In this document: positions 49,201-60,600 of the stretch, one piece after another
Layout: each line of letters starts with the position of its first letter
How positions within the stretch are numbered: position 1 is the stretch's first letter
The notes under the pieces: model-generated
Database searches by the model: none
Told to the model about the DNA's origin: nothing
Seen by the model: only the letters and a program-made list of their open reading frames with translations
Position numbers and translations under genes: made by a program
Assembly: GCA_001661515.1 (NCBI GenBank)
Contig: LUVW01000032.1
Location: forward strand, 62,001 to 126,000
Reading direction: 5' to 3'
Length of the DNA stretch: 64,000 nucleotides
Source: Capniomyces stellatus
Lineage: Eukaryota; Kickxellomycota; Harpellomycetes; Harpellales; Legeriomycetaceae

Positions 49201-52200
49201 AGTATTATGGAATATCAGTTGAGGGGGAAAGCTCATTGTTTTTGTTGGGAGACGGGACAGTAGTGCACAATTGCAAGGATTTGAAGCACCTGATCTACTA
49301 CCGGTTCAACACGGGGCCGGTGGGGAAGGGGCCGGGGTGTGGATTCTGGGCGCCAACGTGGCGGGTGTGGATGTTCTTTTTGCGGGGAATTGTTCCACTG
49401 CTGGAGAGGTGGCTGGGTAATTTGCTGGCGCGGCAGTTTGAAGGCAGACACTCGAAGGGTATAGCAAAGACGGTGACTAAGCAGCGGGTGGAGTCGCACT
49501 TTGACTTGGAGTTGCGGGCGGCGGTGATGCACGATATTCTGGACATGATGCCAGAGGGAATTAAGGCGAACAAGAGCAAGACGATTCTGCAGCACTTGTC
49601 GGAAGCGTGGAGGTGCTGGAAGGCAAACATTCCGTGGAAGGTGCCGGGGATGCCACAAGCGATTGAGAACATGTTATTGCGGTACGTGAAGGCAAAGGCG
49701 GATTGGTGGACGTCAGTTGCGTACTACAACCGTGAGCGGATCAGGCGGGGTGCAACGGTGGACAAGGCAGTGGCAAAGAAGAACCTGGGGCGGTTGACGC
49801 GGTTGTACCTCAAGTCGGAGCAGGAGAGGCAGCACAACTACCTGAAGGACGGGCCGTACGTGACGGCAGAGGAGGCGGTGGCGGTGTACACCACAACTGT
49901 ACATTGGCTGGAGTCAAGAAAGTTTTCGCCAATTCCGTTCCCGCCATTGTCGTACAAGCACGACACCAAGCTGCTGATTCTGGCGCTGGAACGGCTGCGC
50001 GAGGCGTACTCGGTGCAAGGGCGACTGAACCAGAGCCAGCGTGAGGAGATGGGGTTGATTGAGCAGGCATACGACAACCCGCACGAGACGCTGAACCGGA
50101 TCAAGCGGCTGTTGCTGACGCAGCGTGCGTTCAAGGAAGTTGGTATTGAGTTTATGGACATGTACTCGCACCTGGTGCCGGTGTACGACATTGAACCGCT
50201 CGAGAAGATCACGGATGCGTACCTGGACCAGTACTTGTGGTACGAGGCTGACAAGCGCAATCTGTTCCCCAACTGGATCAAGCCATCGGACTCTGAGCCG
50301 GTACCGCTGCTGGTGTACAAGTGGTGTCAGGGTATCAACAACCTGCACGACGTGTGGAGCTGCTCAAACGGCGAAAGTGTGGTGATGATGCAGACCAAGC
50401 TGAGCCAAGTGTACGAAAAGGTCGATCTGACACTGCTCAACAGATTACTGAGGCTGATTCTGGACCACAATTTGGCAGATTACATGACGGCCAAAAACAA
50501 TATTGGCATTTCGTTCAAGGACATGAACCATACCAACGTGTACGGTATGATCCGCGGTCTGCAGTTTGCCACCTTTGTGTTCCAGTACTACGCGCTCGTG
50601 CTCGACCTGCTGATTCTTGGACTGCAGCGTGCTAGTGAGATTGCAGGGCCACCTAACATGCCTAACGCGTTCCTGCAGTTCCGTGACGCAGCTACAGAGA
50701 CCAAACATCCAATCAGGCTGTACTCGCGGTACATTGACAAGATCCACATGCTGCTGCGGTTTGACGACCAGGACGAGTCTCGTGAGTTGGTGCAGCGGTA
50801 CCTGACCGAGCACCCTGACCCCAATAACGAGAATGTGGTTGGGTACAACAACAAAAAGTGTTGGCCGCGAGACTGCCGGATGCGTCTGATGAAGAACGAC
50901 GTCAATTTGGGTCGTGCGGTGTTCTGGGACATCAAGAACAGACTGCCGCGTTCAATGACGTCGATTGAGTGGGACGATACTTTTGTTAGCGTTTACTCGG
51001 CACATAACCCCAACCTGCTGTTTGATATGGGCGGGTTTGAGGTTCGTATTCTGCCTAAAGCCAGGCAGCTTAGCCAGGAGTTCAGCGTGACTGACGGGTG
51101 CTGGGCCCTGGTCAATGCCAACTCCAAGGAGCGCACTGCCATGGCATACCTGCGCATTGACGACGAGTCTATTGGCCGCTTCAACAACCGTGTCCGCCAG
51201 ATCCTGATGTCTGCTGGAAGCACAACGTTCACCAAAATCGCAAACAAGTGGAACACCTGCCTCATTGGCCTGATGACTTACTACCGAGAAGCGGTTGTCC
51301 ACACTCGCGAGATGCTTGATTTGCTTGTCAAGTGCGAAACCAAGATCCAGACCAGAGTCAAAATCGGTCTCAACTCTAAAATGCCTAGCAGATTCCCGCC
51401 CGTACTGTTCTACTGTCCCAAGGAACTGGGAGGGCTCGGCATGCTGAGCATGGGTCACGTGCTTATTCCACAATCCGACTTGCGCTGGATCAAGCAGACC
51501 GATACCGGCATTTCCCACTTCCGCAGCGGAATGAGCCACGACAGCGAGCAGATGATTCCTAACCTGTTCAGGTACATTCAGCCCTGGGAGTCTGAATTCA
51601 TTGACTCTCAGCGTGTGTGGGCCGAGTATGCCCTCAAGCGTCACGAAGCCAATGCCCAAAACAGACGCCTAACACTCGAGGATTTGGAGGACAGTTGGGA
51701 CCGTGGAATTCCGCGAATCAACACTCTCTTCTGCTTTGGCCTCAACACCCCCGTTCTGATGTTTGACCGCTCCGTCAAGCTAGTGCAGCACGTGGCTGTT
51801 GGCGACCAGCTGTTCCCTGACACCGGCAGCCAGCCAAGAACCGTCCTTAAGGTGTGCAGCGGATCTCAGCCACTCATTAGCGTCAACTGTACCCAACTGA
51901 ACACGGCCTTTACCGTCACCACCAACCACATTCTGGTTCTCAAAGCGACCAACGGTACACGGTCAGCAGACCCAATCAACCATAAACCTAGTGTACACGT
52001 GTACACCAATGATGAGGAAATGAGTCGGAGGTTTAGTGCAGATTGCAAGGCTGGGCGGATCGAAGTAGGCGACGAAGTTGAGATTACGGCAGCTCAGTAC
52101 GAATCGGCGGTTGCAGAGGGGCAGCTGGGAGGAGCGAGGTTTGTAATGATGATATCAGCAAACTTGGAAGGAAGAAGAGGAGGTAGTGAAGTGGAGTTTA

Positions 52201-55145
52201 CAACAAGTGTTATTGAGGGGGAGGGGGAGTTTGCAGGGTTTGAGGTTGATGGAAACGGACGATTTTGTCTTGGAGAGGAGTTTGAGGGACTGGTAGTGCA
52301 CAACTCAAAGGACCGACACACGCTGGCGTACGATAAGGGCTGGCGGGTGCGAACAGAGTTCAAGATGTACCAGTTGTTGAAGAACAATCCGTTCTGGTGG
52401 ACAAATAACCGGCACGACGGCAAGCTGTGGCAGCTCAATGCGTACCGGACAGACATGATCCAGGCGCTGGGCGGAATTGAGTGTATTTTGGAGCACACTT
52501 TGTTCAAGGGTACGGCGTTCCCAACTTGGGAGGGACTGTTTTGGGAGCAAGCAAGTGGGTTTGAAGAGTCTATGAAGTTCAAGAAGCTGACGAATGCGCA
52601 GCGGTCAGGACTCAACCAGATTCCCAACAGAAGATTCACGCTGTGGTGGTCGCCAACGATCAACAGAGCCAACGTGTATGTAGGGTTCCAGGTACAGCTG
52701 GATCTGACAGGGATATTTATGCACGGTAAACTGCCCACGCTCAAGATTTCGCTGATCCAGCTGTTCAGGTCGCATCAGTGGCAGCGGATTCACGAGAGTT
52801 TGGTCATGGATTTGTGCCAGGTTCTTGACCAGGAACTCGAGGCGTTGCAGATCGAAACTGTGCAGAAGGAGAGTATTCATCCGCGTAAATCGTACAAGAT
52901 GAACTCGTCGTGTGCAGACATTCTGTTGTTTGCCGCGTACAAGTGGTCTGTCAGTCAGCCTAGTCTGCTCAGCGACAGTAGAGACCGTATGGATCTCGCA
53001 ACTTGTCAAAAGTACTGGATTGACGTCCAGCTCAGGTGGGGCGACTTTGACTCCCACGACATTGAACGGTACACGCGTGCAAAGTTCCTTGACTACACAA
53101 CCGACAACATGTCCATCTACCCCTCACCAACTGGTGCCATGATCGGTGTTGACCTTGCTTACAACCTCTACTCGGCGTACGGTAACTGGTTCCCTGGAAT
53201 GAAACCGCTGATGCAGCAGGCCATGGCTAAAATCAACAAAGCCAATCCTGCCCTCTACGTCCTGCGCGAACGTATCCGCAAGGCCCTGCAGCTGTACTCT
53301 AGTGACCCAACCGAACCCTACCTCAACAGCCAGAACTACGGCGAGTTGTTCAGCAACCAAACCATCTGGTTCATTGACGACACCAACGTGTACAGAGTCA
53401 CCATGCACAAGACCTTTGAAGGCAATTTGACCACTAAACCTATCAACGGTGCCATTCTCATTTTCAACCCTAAAACTGGCCAGCTTTTCCTCAAGGTCAT
53501 CCACACATCCGTCTGGGCTGGTCAGAAACGTCTTGGTCAGCTGGCTCGCTGGAAAACTGCCGAGGAAGTTGCAGCTCTTATCCGATCCCTTCCCGCAGAG
53601 GAACAACCTCGTCAGCTCATAGTTACACGCAAAGGTATGCTTGACCCGCTTGAAGTACATTGCCTTGACTTCCCCAACATTGTGATCAAGGGGTCTGAGC
53701 TGCAGTTGCCCTTCCAAGCGTGCCTAAAAGTCGAGAAGTTTGGTGATTTGATTCTTAAAGCCAACGAGCCACAAATGTGTCTGTTCAATATGTACGATGA
53801 CTGGCTAAGAACGATTTCTTCATACACTGCCTTTTCAAGACTGGTTTTGATTCTCAGGAGTTTGCACGTTAACAATGAAAAAACCAAAGTTATTTTGCGC
53901 CCTGATAAGTCTACCATTACTGAACTCCATCACGTTTGGCCTACTCTCAGTGACGAGGCTTGGATCACAGTTGAAAATGCGTTAAAGGACCTGATTCTTG
54001 GTGACTATGGTAAAAAGAACAATGTCAATGTCAACTCCCTCACCCAAAGCGAAATCAGAGACATTATTCTCGGTATGGAAATTCAAGCTCCATCTCTCCA
54101 ACGCCAACAAATCGCTGAAATGGAAAAACAGGCTAACGAACAAGTCCAACTAACCGCTGTAACCACCAAAACCCACAATATTCATGGTGACGAAATCATC
54201 ACCACCACCACTTCTAGTTACGAAAACCAAACTTTTGCTTCCAAATCTGAGTGGCGTATCAGAGCCATTTCCTCAATCAACTTGCCAATCAGAACCAACC
54301 ACCTCTACGTCAACAGTTCTGCCGACCTATCAACTGACTCCGAGTCCAACTACACTTTTGTCATGCCTAAAGGAATTCTCAAAAACTTCATTGCAATTTC
54401 TGACCTTCGCACTGTTTGCTTTGGCTACTTGTACGGTAAACTCGCCTCTGACAACTCTCAAGTCTACGAAATTTGCGCAATCGTCATGGTTCCCCAGTTT
54501 TCCTCCAGCAATGATATCCATTTGCCTGAACAACTTCCATCTCACAGTTACCTCAACGAGTACGACCCTATTGGCTGGATCCATACCAGCCCCAACGAAT
54601 CCGCCATGCTCCCCCCCAACGACGTCCTACTCCACACCAAACTCACCATGCTCTCCAACTCTTCATCCGCTACTGGTAAACGCTGGGACGTCAACTCATC
54701 AATCGTCATAAACGTCGCATTTACCCCTGGCTCATGCTCACTATCCTCCTACAAACTCACGTCAACCGGGTACGACTGGGCCAGTTCAATCCTCCCCCAA
54801 TTCGACTCCAACTCCTCTAAAGACTCTAAATCCAACCTTTCTCAACTCCTAACCGACCAATCCCTCAAGTCCTACTCTAAAGCCTGCTACTCCCCCTCCC
54901 AACTCCTACTAACCGACAAGTACCTCGGTTTCTTTATGGTCCCTGAAAACTTGGGTATTTGGAACTACAACTTTATGGGCCCCAGTCACGACCCCAAAAT
55001 GTCCTATGAACTAAGCCTCGATGTCCCTCTTGGCTTCTATGACCAATTACATCGCCCCACTCATTTTGTCAACTTTAACGAGTCTGCTGGTGATGCCTCT
55101 CTTGGCTCTGATGATATCGGTGTTGAAAATGATGATCTGTTCTAA
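46230..55145 (+). CDS. PRP8: Prp8, core spliceosome protein, containing two inteins
   Basis: One uninterrupted reading frame of 2,971 codons. Removing two inteins (416 and 191 residues) leaves 2,364 residues, the normal length of Prp8. Prp8 scaffolds the catalytic RNA core of the U5 snRNP and tri-snRNP. Conserved extein landmarks: [22 protein letters not shown] near the start; [19 protein letters not shown] before intein 1; [13 protein letters not shown] after it; the reverse-transcriptase-like region; [10 protein letters not shown] before intein 2; [20 protein letters not shown] after it; the RNase H-like domain (about residues 2200-2460); and the C-terminal Jab1/MPN-like domain (about residues 2700-2971). 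The frame has no introns. Functional Prp8 would require both inteins to splice out. Confidence 0.98.
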   Translation: MKRMEVDQPRKVVSRELQEKARKWAQLNSKKYSEKRRFGFVDQEKAMMPAEHLRKIIKDHGDMSSRKFRLDKRVYLGALKYIPHAILKLLENMPMPWEQVREVPVLYHITGAITFVDQIPLVVEPLYVAQWGTMWIMMRREKRDRRHFKRMRFPPFDDEEAPLDYGDNLLDVEPLEAIKMDFDEDEDSAVAEWFYDHRALVEDSENINGESYKKWKMDLEQMATLYRLAGQLLSDIVDPNYFYLFDLKSFITAKCLGVAIPGGPKFEPMYKDIIDPADEDWNEFNDINKLIIRQPIRTEYKIAFPFLYNSMPRGIQLSTYHWPMVVYIKAEDPDLPAFYFDPVINAISSRSLGGDLGRTDEGEVISGEEGEFELPEEAGAFLGEEELYTDKTAGGLGLYWAPQPFNNRTGRTRRAEDVPLVKEWYLEHCPAGMPVKVRVSYQKLLKCYVLGALHKRKPRAMSKKYLFKQLKATKFFQTTEIDWVEAGLQVCRQGYNMLNLLIHRKNLNYLHLDYNFNLKPVKTLTTKERKKSRFGNAFHLCREILRLTKLVVDAHVQYRLGNVDAYQLADGLQYAFSHVGQLTGMYRYKYRLMRQVRMCFGADTMVLMADGETKAIQNVHVDEYVMGADLKPVRVDSVSRGKSVLYRIQPLNSTDCTMAGYELAGWSKGFVVNAAHLLVIEFPEYPQLTRHAKFTNMQVTKHVEMQYDSGLGMVVPRLVTKVCGEENSVDKANPVEWQVSVVDYNRAVERYAEIAQISKMRQVAFEIDGSNNSNTRSRSRSSETEAFSLGAIAASIENKSDVIEMRVAMNVGRIVVSTLKECGAKYTATKCSGDLVEIRVSRQDQKLAEVLRAFGMEVDIGQNEQIDFRGLVQFMMKQSIKERVKFVLGVIKTVGLETQNRMGEEMYVISQEKKIGMEIGMEIGMEIGMEIGMEMGLVEAVHMMGASVGYTTTSYTKKDKNKNREMVFIKENKGHKNKFGFKVSEVETENEYYGISVEGESSLFLLGDGTVVHNCKDLKHLIYYRFNTGPVGKGPGCGFWAPTWRVWMFFLRGIVPLLERWLGNLLARQFEGRHSKGIAKTVTKQRVESHFDLELRAAVMHDILDMMPEGIKANKSKTILQHLSEAWRCWKANIPWKVPGMPQAIENMLLRYVKAKADWWTSVAYYNRERIRRGATVDKAVAKKNLGRLTRLYLKSEQERQHNYLKDGPYVTAEEAVAVYTTTVHWLESRKFSPIPFPPLSYKHDTKLLILALERLREAYSVQGRLNQSQREEMGLIEQAYDNPHETLNRIKRLLLTQRAFKEVGIEFMDMYSHLVPVYDIEPLEKITDAYLDQYLWYEADKRNLFPNWIKPSDSEPVPLLVYKWCQGINNLHDVWSCSNGESVVMMQTKLSQVYEKVDLTLLNRLLRLILDHNLADYMTAKNNIGISFKDMNHTNVYGMIRGLQFATFVFQYYALVLDLLILGLQRASEIAGPPNMPNAFLQFRDAATETKHPIRLYSRYIDKIHMLLRFDDQDESRELVQRYLTEHPDPNNENVVGYNNKKCWPRDCRMRLMKNDVNLGRAVFWDIKNRLPRSMTSIEWDDTFVSVYSAHNPNLLFDMGGFEVRILPKARQLSQEFSVTDGCWALVNANSKERTAMAYLRIDDESIGRFNNRVRQILMSAGSTTFTKIANKWNTCLIGLMTYYREAVVHTREMLDLLVKCETKIQTRVKIGLNSKMPSRFPPVLFYCPKELGGLGMLSMGHVLIPQSDLRWIKQTDTGISHFRSGMSHDSEQMIPNLFRYIQPWESEFIDSQRVWAEYALKRHEANAQNRRLTLEDLEDSWDRGIPRINTLFCFGLNTPVLMFDRSVKLVQHVAVGDQLFPDTGSQPRTVLKVCSGSQPLISVNCTQLNTAFTVTTNHILVLKATNGTRSADPINHKPSVHVYTNDEEMSRRFSADCKAGRIEVGDEVEITAAQYESAVAEGQLGGARFVMMISANLEGRRGGSEVEFTTSVIEGEGEFAGFEVDGNGRFCLGEEFEGLVVHNSKDRHTLAYDKGWRVRTEFKMYQLLKNNPFWWTNNRHDGKLWQLNAYRTDMIQALGGIECILEHTLFKGTAFPTWEGLFWEQASGFEESMKFKKLTNAQRSGLNQIPNRRFTLWWSPTINRANVYVGFQVQLDLTGIFMHGKLPTLKISLIQLFRSHQWQRIHESLVMDLCQVLDQELEALQIETVQKESIHPRKSYKMNSSCADILLFAAYKWSVSQPSLLSDSRDRMDLATCQKYWIDVQLRWGDFDSHDIERYTRAKFLDYTTDNMSIYPSPTGAMIGVDLAYNLYSAYGNWFPGMKPLMQQAMAKINKANPALYVLRERIRKALQLYSSDPTEPYLNSQNYGELFSNQTIWFIDDTNVYRVTMHKTFEGNLTTKPINGAILIFNPKTGQLFLKVIHTSVWAGQKRLGQLARWKTAEEVAALIRSLPAEEQPRQLIVTRKGMLDPLEVHCLDFPNIVIKGSELQLPFQACLKVEKFGDLILKANEPQMCLFNMYDDWLRTISSYTAFSRLVLILRSLHVNNEKTKVILRPDKSTITELHHVWPTLSDEAWITVENALKDLILGDYGKKNNVNVNSLTQSEIRDIILGMEIQAPSLQRQQIAEMEKQANEQVQLTAVTTKTHNIHGDEIITTTTSSYENQTFASKSEWRIRAISSINLPIRTNHLYVNSSADLSTDSESNYTFVMPKGILKNFIAISDLRTVCFGYLYGKLASDNSQVYEICAIVMVPQFSSSNDIHLPEQLPSHSYLNEYDPIGWIHTSPNESAMLPPNDVLLHTKLTMLSNSSSATGKRWDVNSSIVINVAFTPGSCSLSSYKLTSTGYDWASSILPQFDSNSSKDSKSNLSQLLTDQSLKSYSKACYSPSQLLLTDKYLGFFMVPENLGIWNYNFMGPSHDPKMSYELSLDVPLGFYDQLHRPTHFVNFNESAGDASLGSDDIGVENDDLF
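48588..48914 (+). other. Decayed LAGLIDADG (DOD) endonuclease segment in intein 1
   Basis: Intein positions 189-202 read [14 protein letters not shown] and positions 288-297 read [10 protein letters not shown]. These align with the two LAGLIDADG helices (compare the family pattern LAGLIDTDG), but the acidic catalytic residue of each motif is replaced (Ser/Glu context in the first, Lys and Val in the second). Downstream, [14 protein letters not shown] fits the helix-and-Gly pattern usual after the second motif. The enzyme should be inactive. Confidence 0.65.
48972..49037 (+). repeat. ATTGGAATGGAG minisatellite coding IGME repeats in intein 1
   Basis: A 12-nt unit repeats about five times in frame, giving [20 protein letters not shown] and then MEMG. 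It sits in the decayed endonuclease part, after the second LAGLIDADG-like motif. Confidence 0.93.
51732..52304 (+). other. Prp8 intein 2 (191-residue mini-intein)
   Basis: Residues 1835-2025 interrupt the conserved [20 protein letters not shown] region. Block A is [10 protein letters not shown], block B is TVTTNH (His at intein position 66), block F is [20 protein letters not shown] and block G is VVHN, followed by Ser as the +1 nucleophile. No endonuclease domain remains; the linker between blocks B and F is about 90 residues and Glu/Gly-rich. From recollection, the position matches the commonly invaded fungal PRP8 site at this stretch. The two inteins share little sequence beyond the splicing blocks, so a recent duplication is unlikely. 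Confidence 0.93.
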
Positions 55146-55334
55146 CTTTATTACTTTTTCTTCTTATTCTATTTGCTATTATTTACGCTTGATTTCATCG
55201 ACCATGCCTCCTCTTGCATCTTTATGTGCTTTATTGCATTGATCATCTCTCTCTTGCGTTTCTTTTTTCCTTTTACTTTTTATTATTGATTTTTTTTTTT
55301 ATATTTACTTTTACTGTTATATTTCCGTTTGATC

Positions 55335-55370
<36 letters not shown>

Positions 55371-55455
55371 TATTCTCTTTCTTCTTGGTTGTACAATTTC
55401 ATATTCACAACCTTTCACTTTAATAATACCTATATATCTCAAAGTTTTTGCTAAA
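55146..55455. other. PRP8 3' flank with a long poly-T run
   Basis: Pyrimidine-rich. A run of about 28 T at 55338-55366 precedes the next plus-strand gene by 90 nt. Confidence 0.7.
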
Positions 55456-56091
55456 ATGGGAAAAAAGTACAACTACATAAGTAGGTATTCGTACTTGGAT
55501 CTACCTTCTGTAAGTTCGGTAGTTTATACACTGGATGCTCTTTATGGTGTTAATAGAACATCGGTTTTACACCGGTTTTTTGGTGATCTTGAACAACCTA
55601 AATCAATCATATTTCGCAACAAACCGTCTGACTTTACAATTGGACATGTTTTATCCGACCCCTCCAGGTTAAACTCTGTGATTGAATCAATAATAGCGGA
55701 CTTGGACTCCTACCCACAAATCACACTTGAAGATTCCACGATATTCATAACTTTTGACTCCAACACCGAACTTGATACTTTTATGAACAGCTCATCAGTA
55801 CCCAATATTTACGCCTTTATTTTCAGCAAAGTCATTTACAAACTCTCCCCCAACATTAAAACCATCGACATCCCCAGCTCTTGTGGCCTACCTTGGATAC
55901 TAATCGCCAACAAATTTAATGACCTCGCTAACCCTGGTTCCATTATTGATATTACTTTGGAACAGTACAAAACTATCAACGCTGTTTCTGGAAATAACAT
56001 GCAGATCGTCTTAAACAACGACTCCAACATCTCTATTGACCTAAAAACTATCGAAATAAACGGCCAATCAATCCCAATCATTGTCACATAA
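55456..56091 (+). CDS. Unrecognised protein, 211 residues
   Basis: Single exon starting at the ATG at 55456 (MGKKYNYISRYSYLDLPSV), 211 residues. The frame is open further upstream but runs into T-rich non-coding sequence, so the inner ATG is preferred. The protein has mixed alpha/beta character, with hydrophobic strands (TIFITFDS, IYAFIFSKVIYKL, MQIVLNN, ISIDLKTIEINGQSIPIIV) and no signal peptide or membrane span. No cysteine cluster or enzyme motif was seen and no family was recognised. A decayed gene at 62.6-63.1 kb may be a relative (shared FGDLE and T(I/V)G.(V/F)L words). Confidence 0.6.
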   Translation: MGKKYNYISRYSYLDLPSVSSVVYTLDALYGVNRTSVLHRFFGDLEQPKSIIFRNKPSDFTIGHVLSDPSRLNSVIESIIADLDSYPQITLEDSTIFITFDSNTELDTFMNSSSVPNIYAFIFSKVIYKLSPNIKTIDIPSSCGLPWILIANKFNDLANPGSIIDITLEQYKTINAVSGNNMQIVLNNDSNISIDLKTIEINGQSIPIIVT

Positions 56092-56503
56092 CATCCCCCC
56101 CCTCCATATCTTTTAGCTTTTTTATTCTGTTTACGGCTGTTTCTTGATGCCTTTTTTTTCTTTGCTTTTTTTTTTCCCAATAAAACTACTCCTCTTGATC
56201 AGTAAAACCTCTTTTTTTTTGTCTCTTCAATAATACCAATTATAACCCAAATCACCCACCAAACCAACTCTTATTAAGTTAGACTTTTGTTTTTCTATTG
56301 AAATTTAAACTAGACATTTTGCCCTTTTTACGTTGATTAATAGTTACAACCAACCACCAACGTTAATTCTACAAACAGTAACAATCTTTTTAAAGTTTAA
56401 GTTACTAATAATCAATAATTGCCTCTGAAAAAAAAATTAAAAAAAAAGCTAAAAGTAGCAACGTAATAAAATATATTATTTCTCACGTTCGTATGTTGTG
56501 GTT
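56092..56503. other. Convergent 3' spacer
   Basis: AT-rich with A and T runs. No gene was seen. Confidence 0.4.
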
Positions 56504-56848
56504 TCAAATAGCTGAAGCAATTAGAATAGCAATGAACGCAACAGCAATCCCACTCCTTTTCGTCATAGATCCACTAGCAAGCCCAGGTCTCGGATGTGAA
56601 TATCGCAGTAAGAATGTATTATTATAAAAACATCCGCAATTCAGACTAATGTACTTTTCATCCATACTTTCTGGACACCAAAAAGTTGCACAAAAAGTAT
56701 CTTTCACACCATCCTCTACATTTAACTTTGAATAGACCGAAGCAACCATATCTCTAGTCGCATCAGCCCTTTCACTGCAAGTATACATACAGTCTCCGAA
56801 TACTTTTACAGGACTACCAGCACTTGGTACAGCTACGGTTTCGTTCAT
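56504..56848 (-). CDS. Cysteine-rich small protein with hydrophobic C-terminus
   Basis: Minus-strand frame of 114 residues from the first ATG downstream of a TATA word. Eight cysteines occur in pairs: DCMYTC, FCATFWC, and NCGC plus neighbours. The C-terminus, SGSMTKRSGIAVAFIAILIASAI, looks like a GPI-attachment signal (small residues, then a hydrophobic tail) or a tail anchor. No N-terminal signal peptide is visible from this ATG and there is no other ATG between it and the TATA box, which is at odds with a GPI protein. An unseen 5' exon, or tail-anchored targeting, are alternatives. No family was recognised. Confidence 0.5.
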   Translation of the reverse strand: MNETVAVPSAGSPVKVFGDCMYTCSERADATRDMVASVYSKLNVEDGVKDTFCATFWCPESMDEKYISLNCGCFYNNTFLLRYSHPRPGLASGSMTKRSGIAVAFIAILIASAI

Positions 56849-56985
56849 TTTCGATATTGTTGAGCTTCTGTTCTTATTTGACAAAAAAAATAAAAATAAA
56901 ATAAAAAACTCAATTACAGTGTACTGTTATATTTTGTAGGAAATAATGTTATTAAAGTGCAGTTGTGTTGTGCCCTCCCTACTTG

Positions 56986-56993
56986 TATTTATA
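56986..56993 (-). promoter_or_regulatory. Probable TATA box of the cysteine-rich gene
   Basis: GGGTATAAATACAAG on the minus strand, about 140 nt before the ATG at 56848. Confidence 0.4.
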
Positions 56994-57288
56994 CCCGCTT
57001 TTAGTTTCACTTTTCAATTTCAAAATCCAATTTCAACTCTCATAAAAAAAAACACTTTTATTTATGCAGAAATCACCAAGTTCTTAGATCAAAATTCTAA
57101 CCCAGAATCAACCAGGGAAAGGCAAGTGTTGATAGGATAGATCCTTCAGAACCACAGTAGCAGCAAATAAAAAGGTCGAGTTTGTTTTTTTTTATTGTTT
57201 TTTTTTTGGTCATCCAACGTCGCCAAATACCACGCATTTGGTTTTGCCGTTGATAAAAAGCATTGACCTTTATTGTTTTTGCTTTGCT

Positions 57289-57487
57289 TTAAATCCTCAA
57301 TTCTAGCTTGGCAAATCCACTGAAACGTCCAGGTGACTTTTTCACTTTGCCTGGATTGGCTAGGTAACAAAAATATAAGATCAAACTAACGTAAAAATAT
57401 AGATTTAAAGATCTTGTCAATTTCAAGTTTTATTGGCAAAACATTACCTTGCAAATATTGGCATTTGGTAATCTTCACTTTGGCCAT
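57289..57487 (-). CDS. Possible 36-residue microprotein, two exons
   Basis: Exons 57487-57448 and 57359-57289 join in phase 1 (donor GTAATG, acceptor CCTAG) to MAKVKITKCQYLQ followed by ANPGKVKKSPGRFSGFAKLE and LRI. It is short and basic with no signal peptide. The matching phase, the canonical splice sites and the Pro/Gly/Arg/Phe-rich core favour a real gene. No family was recognised, and a peptide this short could be accidental. Confidence 0.35.
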
Positions 57488-57643
57488 ATATTAGTCAAGT
57501 TTGTGATAATCTGAAAAGTTGGATTAAAAATAAATAAATTCAAAATACGTTAAAACAAAATAAAAGAGACTGTAAAAAAACACGACAACACCCACTTGTA
57601 TGCCTGTATGTTGGCGCGTCACTCAACGTAACTCCTACGTCCG

Positions 57644-60600
57644 CTAGTCCAAGCCTGGCTTATTCCTGGCCAACAAACTAACCAAGTCGGAATTTCCGTT
57701 TCTCAAGGCAAAGCTAATGCAGTTATTAAAGCTTGACCCCAACTTTGCACCATTCTCCAACAAAAACTTGACAAACACAATGTCGTTTTCAAGACAAGCA
57801 CCAAAAAACGCATTATCAGAAACACATGGCAGAACCGCACCGCGCTCCAGCAGCAGTCTCAGCATGTCAATGTTCTTGTTGTTGATAGCCTCATCAATAC
57901 CACAGGTACTTGACGAGGCTATAGTGGCACCATTATCAAGCAACAGTCTGACCAGCTCTAAATTGTTGTTTTTCGACGCCTCCTTCACTCCGTTGTAAAG
58001 ATTGTCGTCTAGTTTGGCACCGCTTTTCAGCAGCAAACAAACCATCTCATAGTTGTTTTTTTCACAAGCATCCTTAATTCCGTTATATCTAAACCTTGTA
58101 ATGTCGTATCCATCGTCAATAATCAGCTGTACCATCTCAATGTTATCGTTCAAACAGGCCACATTGACACTATTTTCTGGGTCAGATAAAACAGCACCGT
58201 TTCTCAGCATCAGCTTGGTCATTCTGACGTCATCGTTTTCAAGATGGCTAGGAATATCAAAGTACCAGTCGTAGTTTGGTTCCAGTTTGTTCTCCAGAAA
58301 CAGCTTGACCAGATCGATTTGGTTTGACTTGACTGCATCCTCAAAACCATAAATAGTTAAACCGTTCACTTTTCCACCATGATCAAACAGCAACTGAGCA
58401 ATCTCCAAATTATTGTTGGTACACGCTTCTCTCAATCCATTATAAGAATCTTGGTCCAGCTTGGCACCGCTATCCAGAAGCAGCTTGACAAGCTCGTAGT
58501 TGTTGTTGTAACTTGCTTGCGGTATTCCATTTTTCCAATATGTGTCCACATTTGCTCCGCTTTTCAACAGCAGCTCAACCATTTCAATGTTGTTGTTTTT
58601 GCACGCTTCAGAAACTCCATTAAATGTAGAATTGTCTATAGTAGCACCATGTTCAAGCAGCAGTTTAACCAACTCGATACTGTTATTTAAACATGCAAAG
58701 TAAATTAAATCGGATCCTTGATTGTGTATAGTAGCACCGTGTTCAAACAGTAATTTAACCAGCTCCATGTCGTTGCTCTTACAAGCCAACATCACCCCAT
58801 TAAACTCGGGGCTATCCAGCTTAATCTGATACTCGAGAAGCGTGTCAACCAAACCAAGTTTTTTGTTTTCAATTGCTAGCTCAACAAACTTGAACGAGTT
58901 TTCGTCAAATTTAGCACCATTACTAACCAAATATGCCAGGATATTCTCCTCTGCCAATTCAAGCTTCGACACTACTTTTAAATAGTATTTATCATTTAGC
59001 ACAACCGTGTCATTTGCTAGATCACCAATCTCTGGTGCATCGCCTTCCTTCGTGCGGTCTGGTTGTTGGTTGGATTCTCCGCTTTTTTCGTGGACTGTTT
59101 TGTTGGAAATCACAAACCTGACAATTTGCCAGACTTTTGAAGCAAATTCAAAGAGTCTTGACTTGATCCCCCCAATACAAGCCAGATATTCAATTAAATT
59201 CAAAAGTAGAGTGTCATAGTCGCCTTTTTCAATATGTTCCTCAATTGATTTGAACTCTGCACATTTGTGTTTGTGACAAAATCTACCCCCATCACCGACC
59301 AAAAACTCGAGAATATTCTTATATTCCGATATCTGTGCTCCACCACCATCACCATTGCCATTCAACAAAACCGCTTTTTCATCCAGTATGTAGTCCAGAA
59401 CCAAATCTCTACTTGACTGACAAACCTCATTAATCCCGTTAAATTCGCTGTTGTCCAAATTCGCACCAGCCTCCACCAAAAGCTTAACCAGCTCAAAATC
59501 ACGACACAACACCGCAGTCCGCAAAGCCGAATTATTTGCTGTAGTTACATTAACTTTCAAACCAATTAAAAAGTAAACAACGTCTGTCTGCCTAGATAAA
59601 AGCCCCGCTTCCAGTAGTAAGTTTGTGTTGTATTGTGAATGTTCTATCTGCAGAAACAGCTCCTTTGCCAACTTGAGATCTCTCAGCTCGCAGCAAATAT
59701 CAAACAAATACTCTTTGTAAAACCCAAATAGCCTGTGGTTAAGCAGAAAGTCCACCGTCTTTTGTTTAGATTTGAACAAGGATAACCAAAATGCCAGCAG
59801 GTATATTTCATTCTGCAGTTTAGATGGGCTCTTGGGGTCTTTGTTGGTATTTGGCCCATTATTTCTTTCTTTTTTCAACTCGTTCTCAACCTTTGCTCTA
59901 GATTTAATTACTCTGTCAAAGTCGCCAAGTGAATCGTAGTGTTCTAAATAATAGTCGTAATAATCCTCGAATTCTTTCAAATCACAGCAAAAGTTGTAGT
60001 CGATCTCAATCAACCTATCCAAAGAGTCCAGCTCAACATACATACAAACCACATAAATCGTTTGGATCAGGAGTATCCCAAAAATGCTGTTATCCGAATA
60101 AAGCAGCCTAGTATCTTGATTCCAGCTGTGGCCTTGAGTATCAGCTTGACCAGTAATTATGTTTCCAGACCCATTTAGCCTGTCAATAACTTCTTGTAGG
60201 ATTTGTATTTCCGAGTTCATGATATCAATCACATCTTCCAGAATACGACCTTCCAGTTCCAAGTTTCGTTTATTGTAGTGGTTGATATTAACCATACCAC
60301 AGCTTACATCTATTATACTTTCAGAGTACCGATATATATCAAAGTAATTATCGCCTATAAGTTTTGAGCTATGCAATGCGTAAAACGGCCTAATTACCAC
60401 TTGATCGTTGTACTTTATATCTGAAAATGCAGTATCGTTTTCGCGGCTATAAATAGAAGTGGCAGGGTCAATATCAAGGCATATATCGTTTGATAGACTG
60501 GTACTGGAATATACTATCTCCCCGCTACTACCATTATCAATTTCAAACATACTACCAGTTTCAATATCACCACTTGTCGAGCCTTCCGACTGTATCATAA

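Larger units (their letters stand above)
48024..49271 (+). other. Prp8 intein 1 (416 residues, degenerate endonuclease domain)
   Basis: Residues 599-1014 of the Prp8 frame interrupt the universally conserved RQVRM/CKDLKHL. The insert begins [13 protein letters not shown] (block A), has block B as VVNAAH with His at intein position 78, and ends with block F ([19 protein letters not shown]) and block G VVHN, followed by Cys as the +1 nucleophile. The residues needed for splicing are thus present: Cys1, block B His, penultimate His, terminal Asn and +1 Cys. The usual Thr of block B is replaced by Asn. Between the splicing blocks is a segment resembling a two-motif LAGLIDADG endonuclease that has lost its acidic residues. 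Confidence 0.93.

Noticed and set aside
48024..52304. The two PRP8 inserts as group I/II or spliceosomal introns
   Set aside because: Both inserts are fully open in frame and have intein blocks A, B, F and G with HN/C or HN/S ends.
46488..53917. Many Arg/His/Pro/Leu-rich minus-strand frames within PRP8
   Set aside because: Antisense shadows of the conserved, G+C-richer PRP8 coding strand; no family motifs.
56946..57140. 64-residue plus-strand frame with a leader-like N-terminus
   Set aside because: It overlaps the TATA region of the opposite cysteine-rich gene and lacks a recognisable mature domain or its own promoter.
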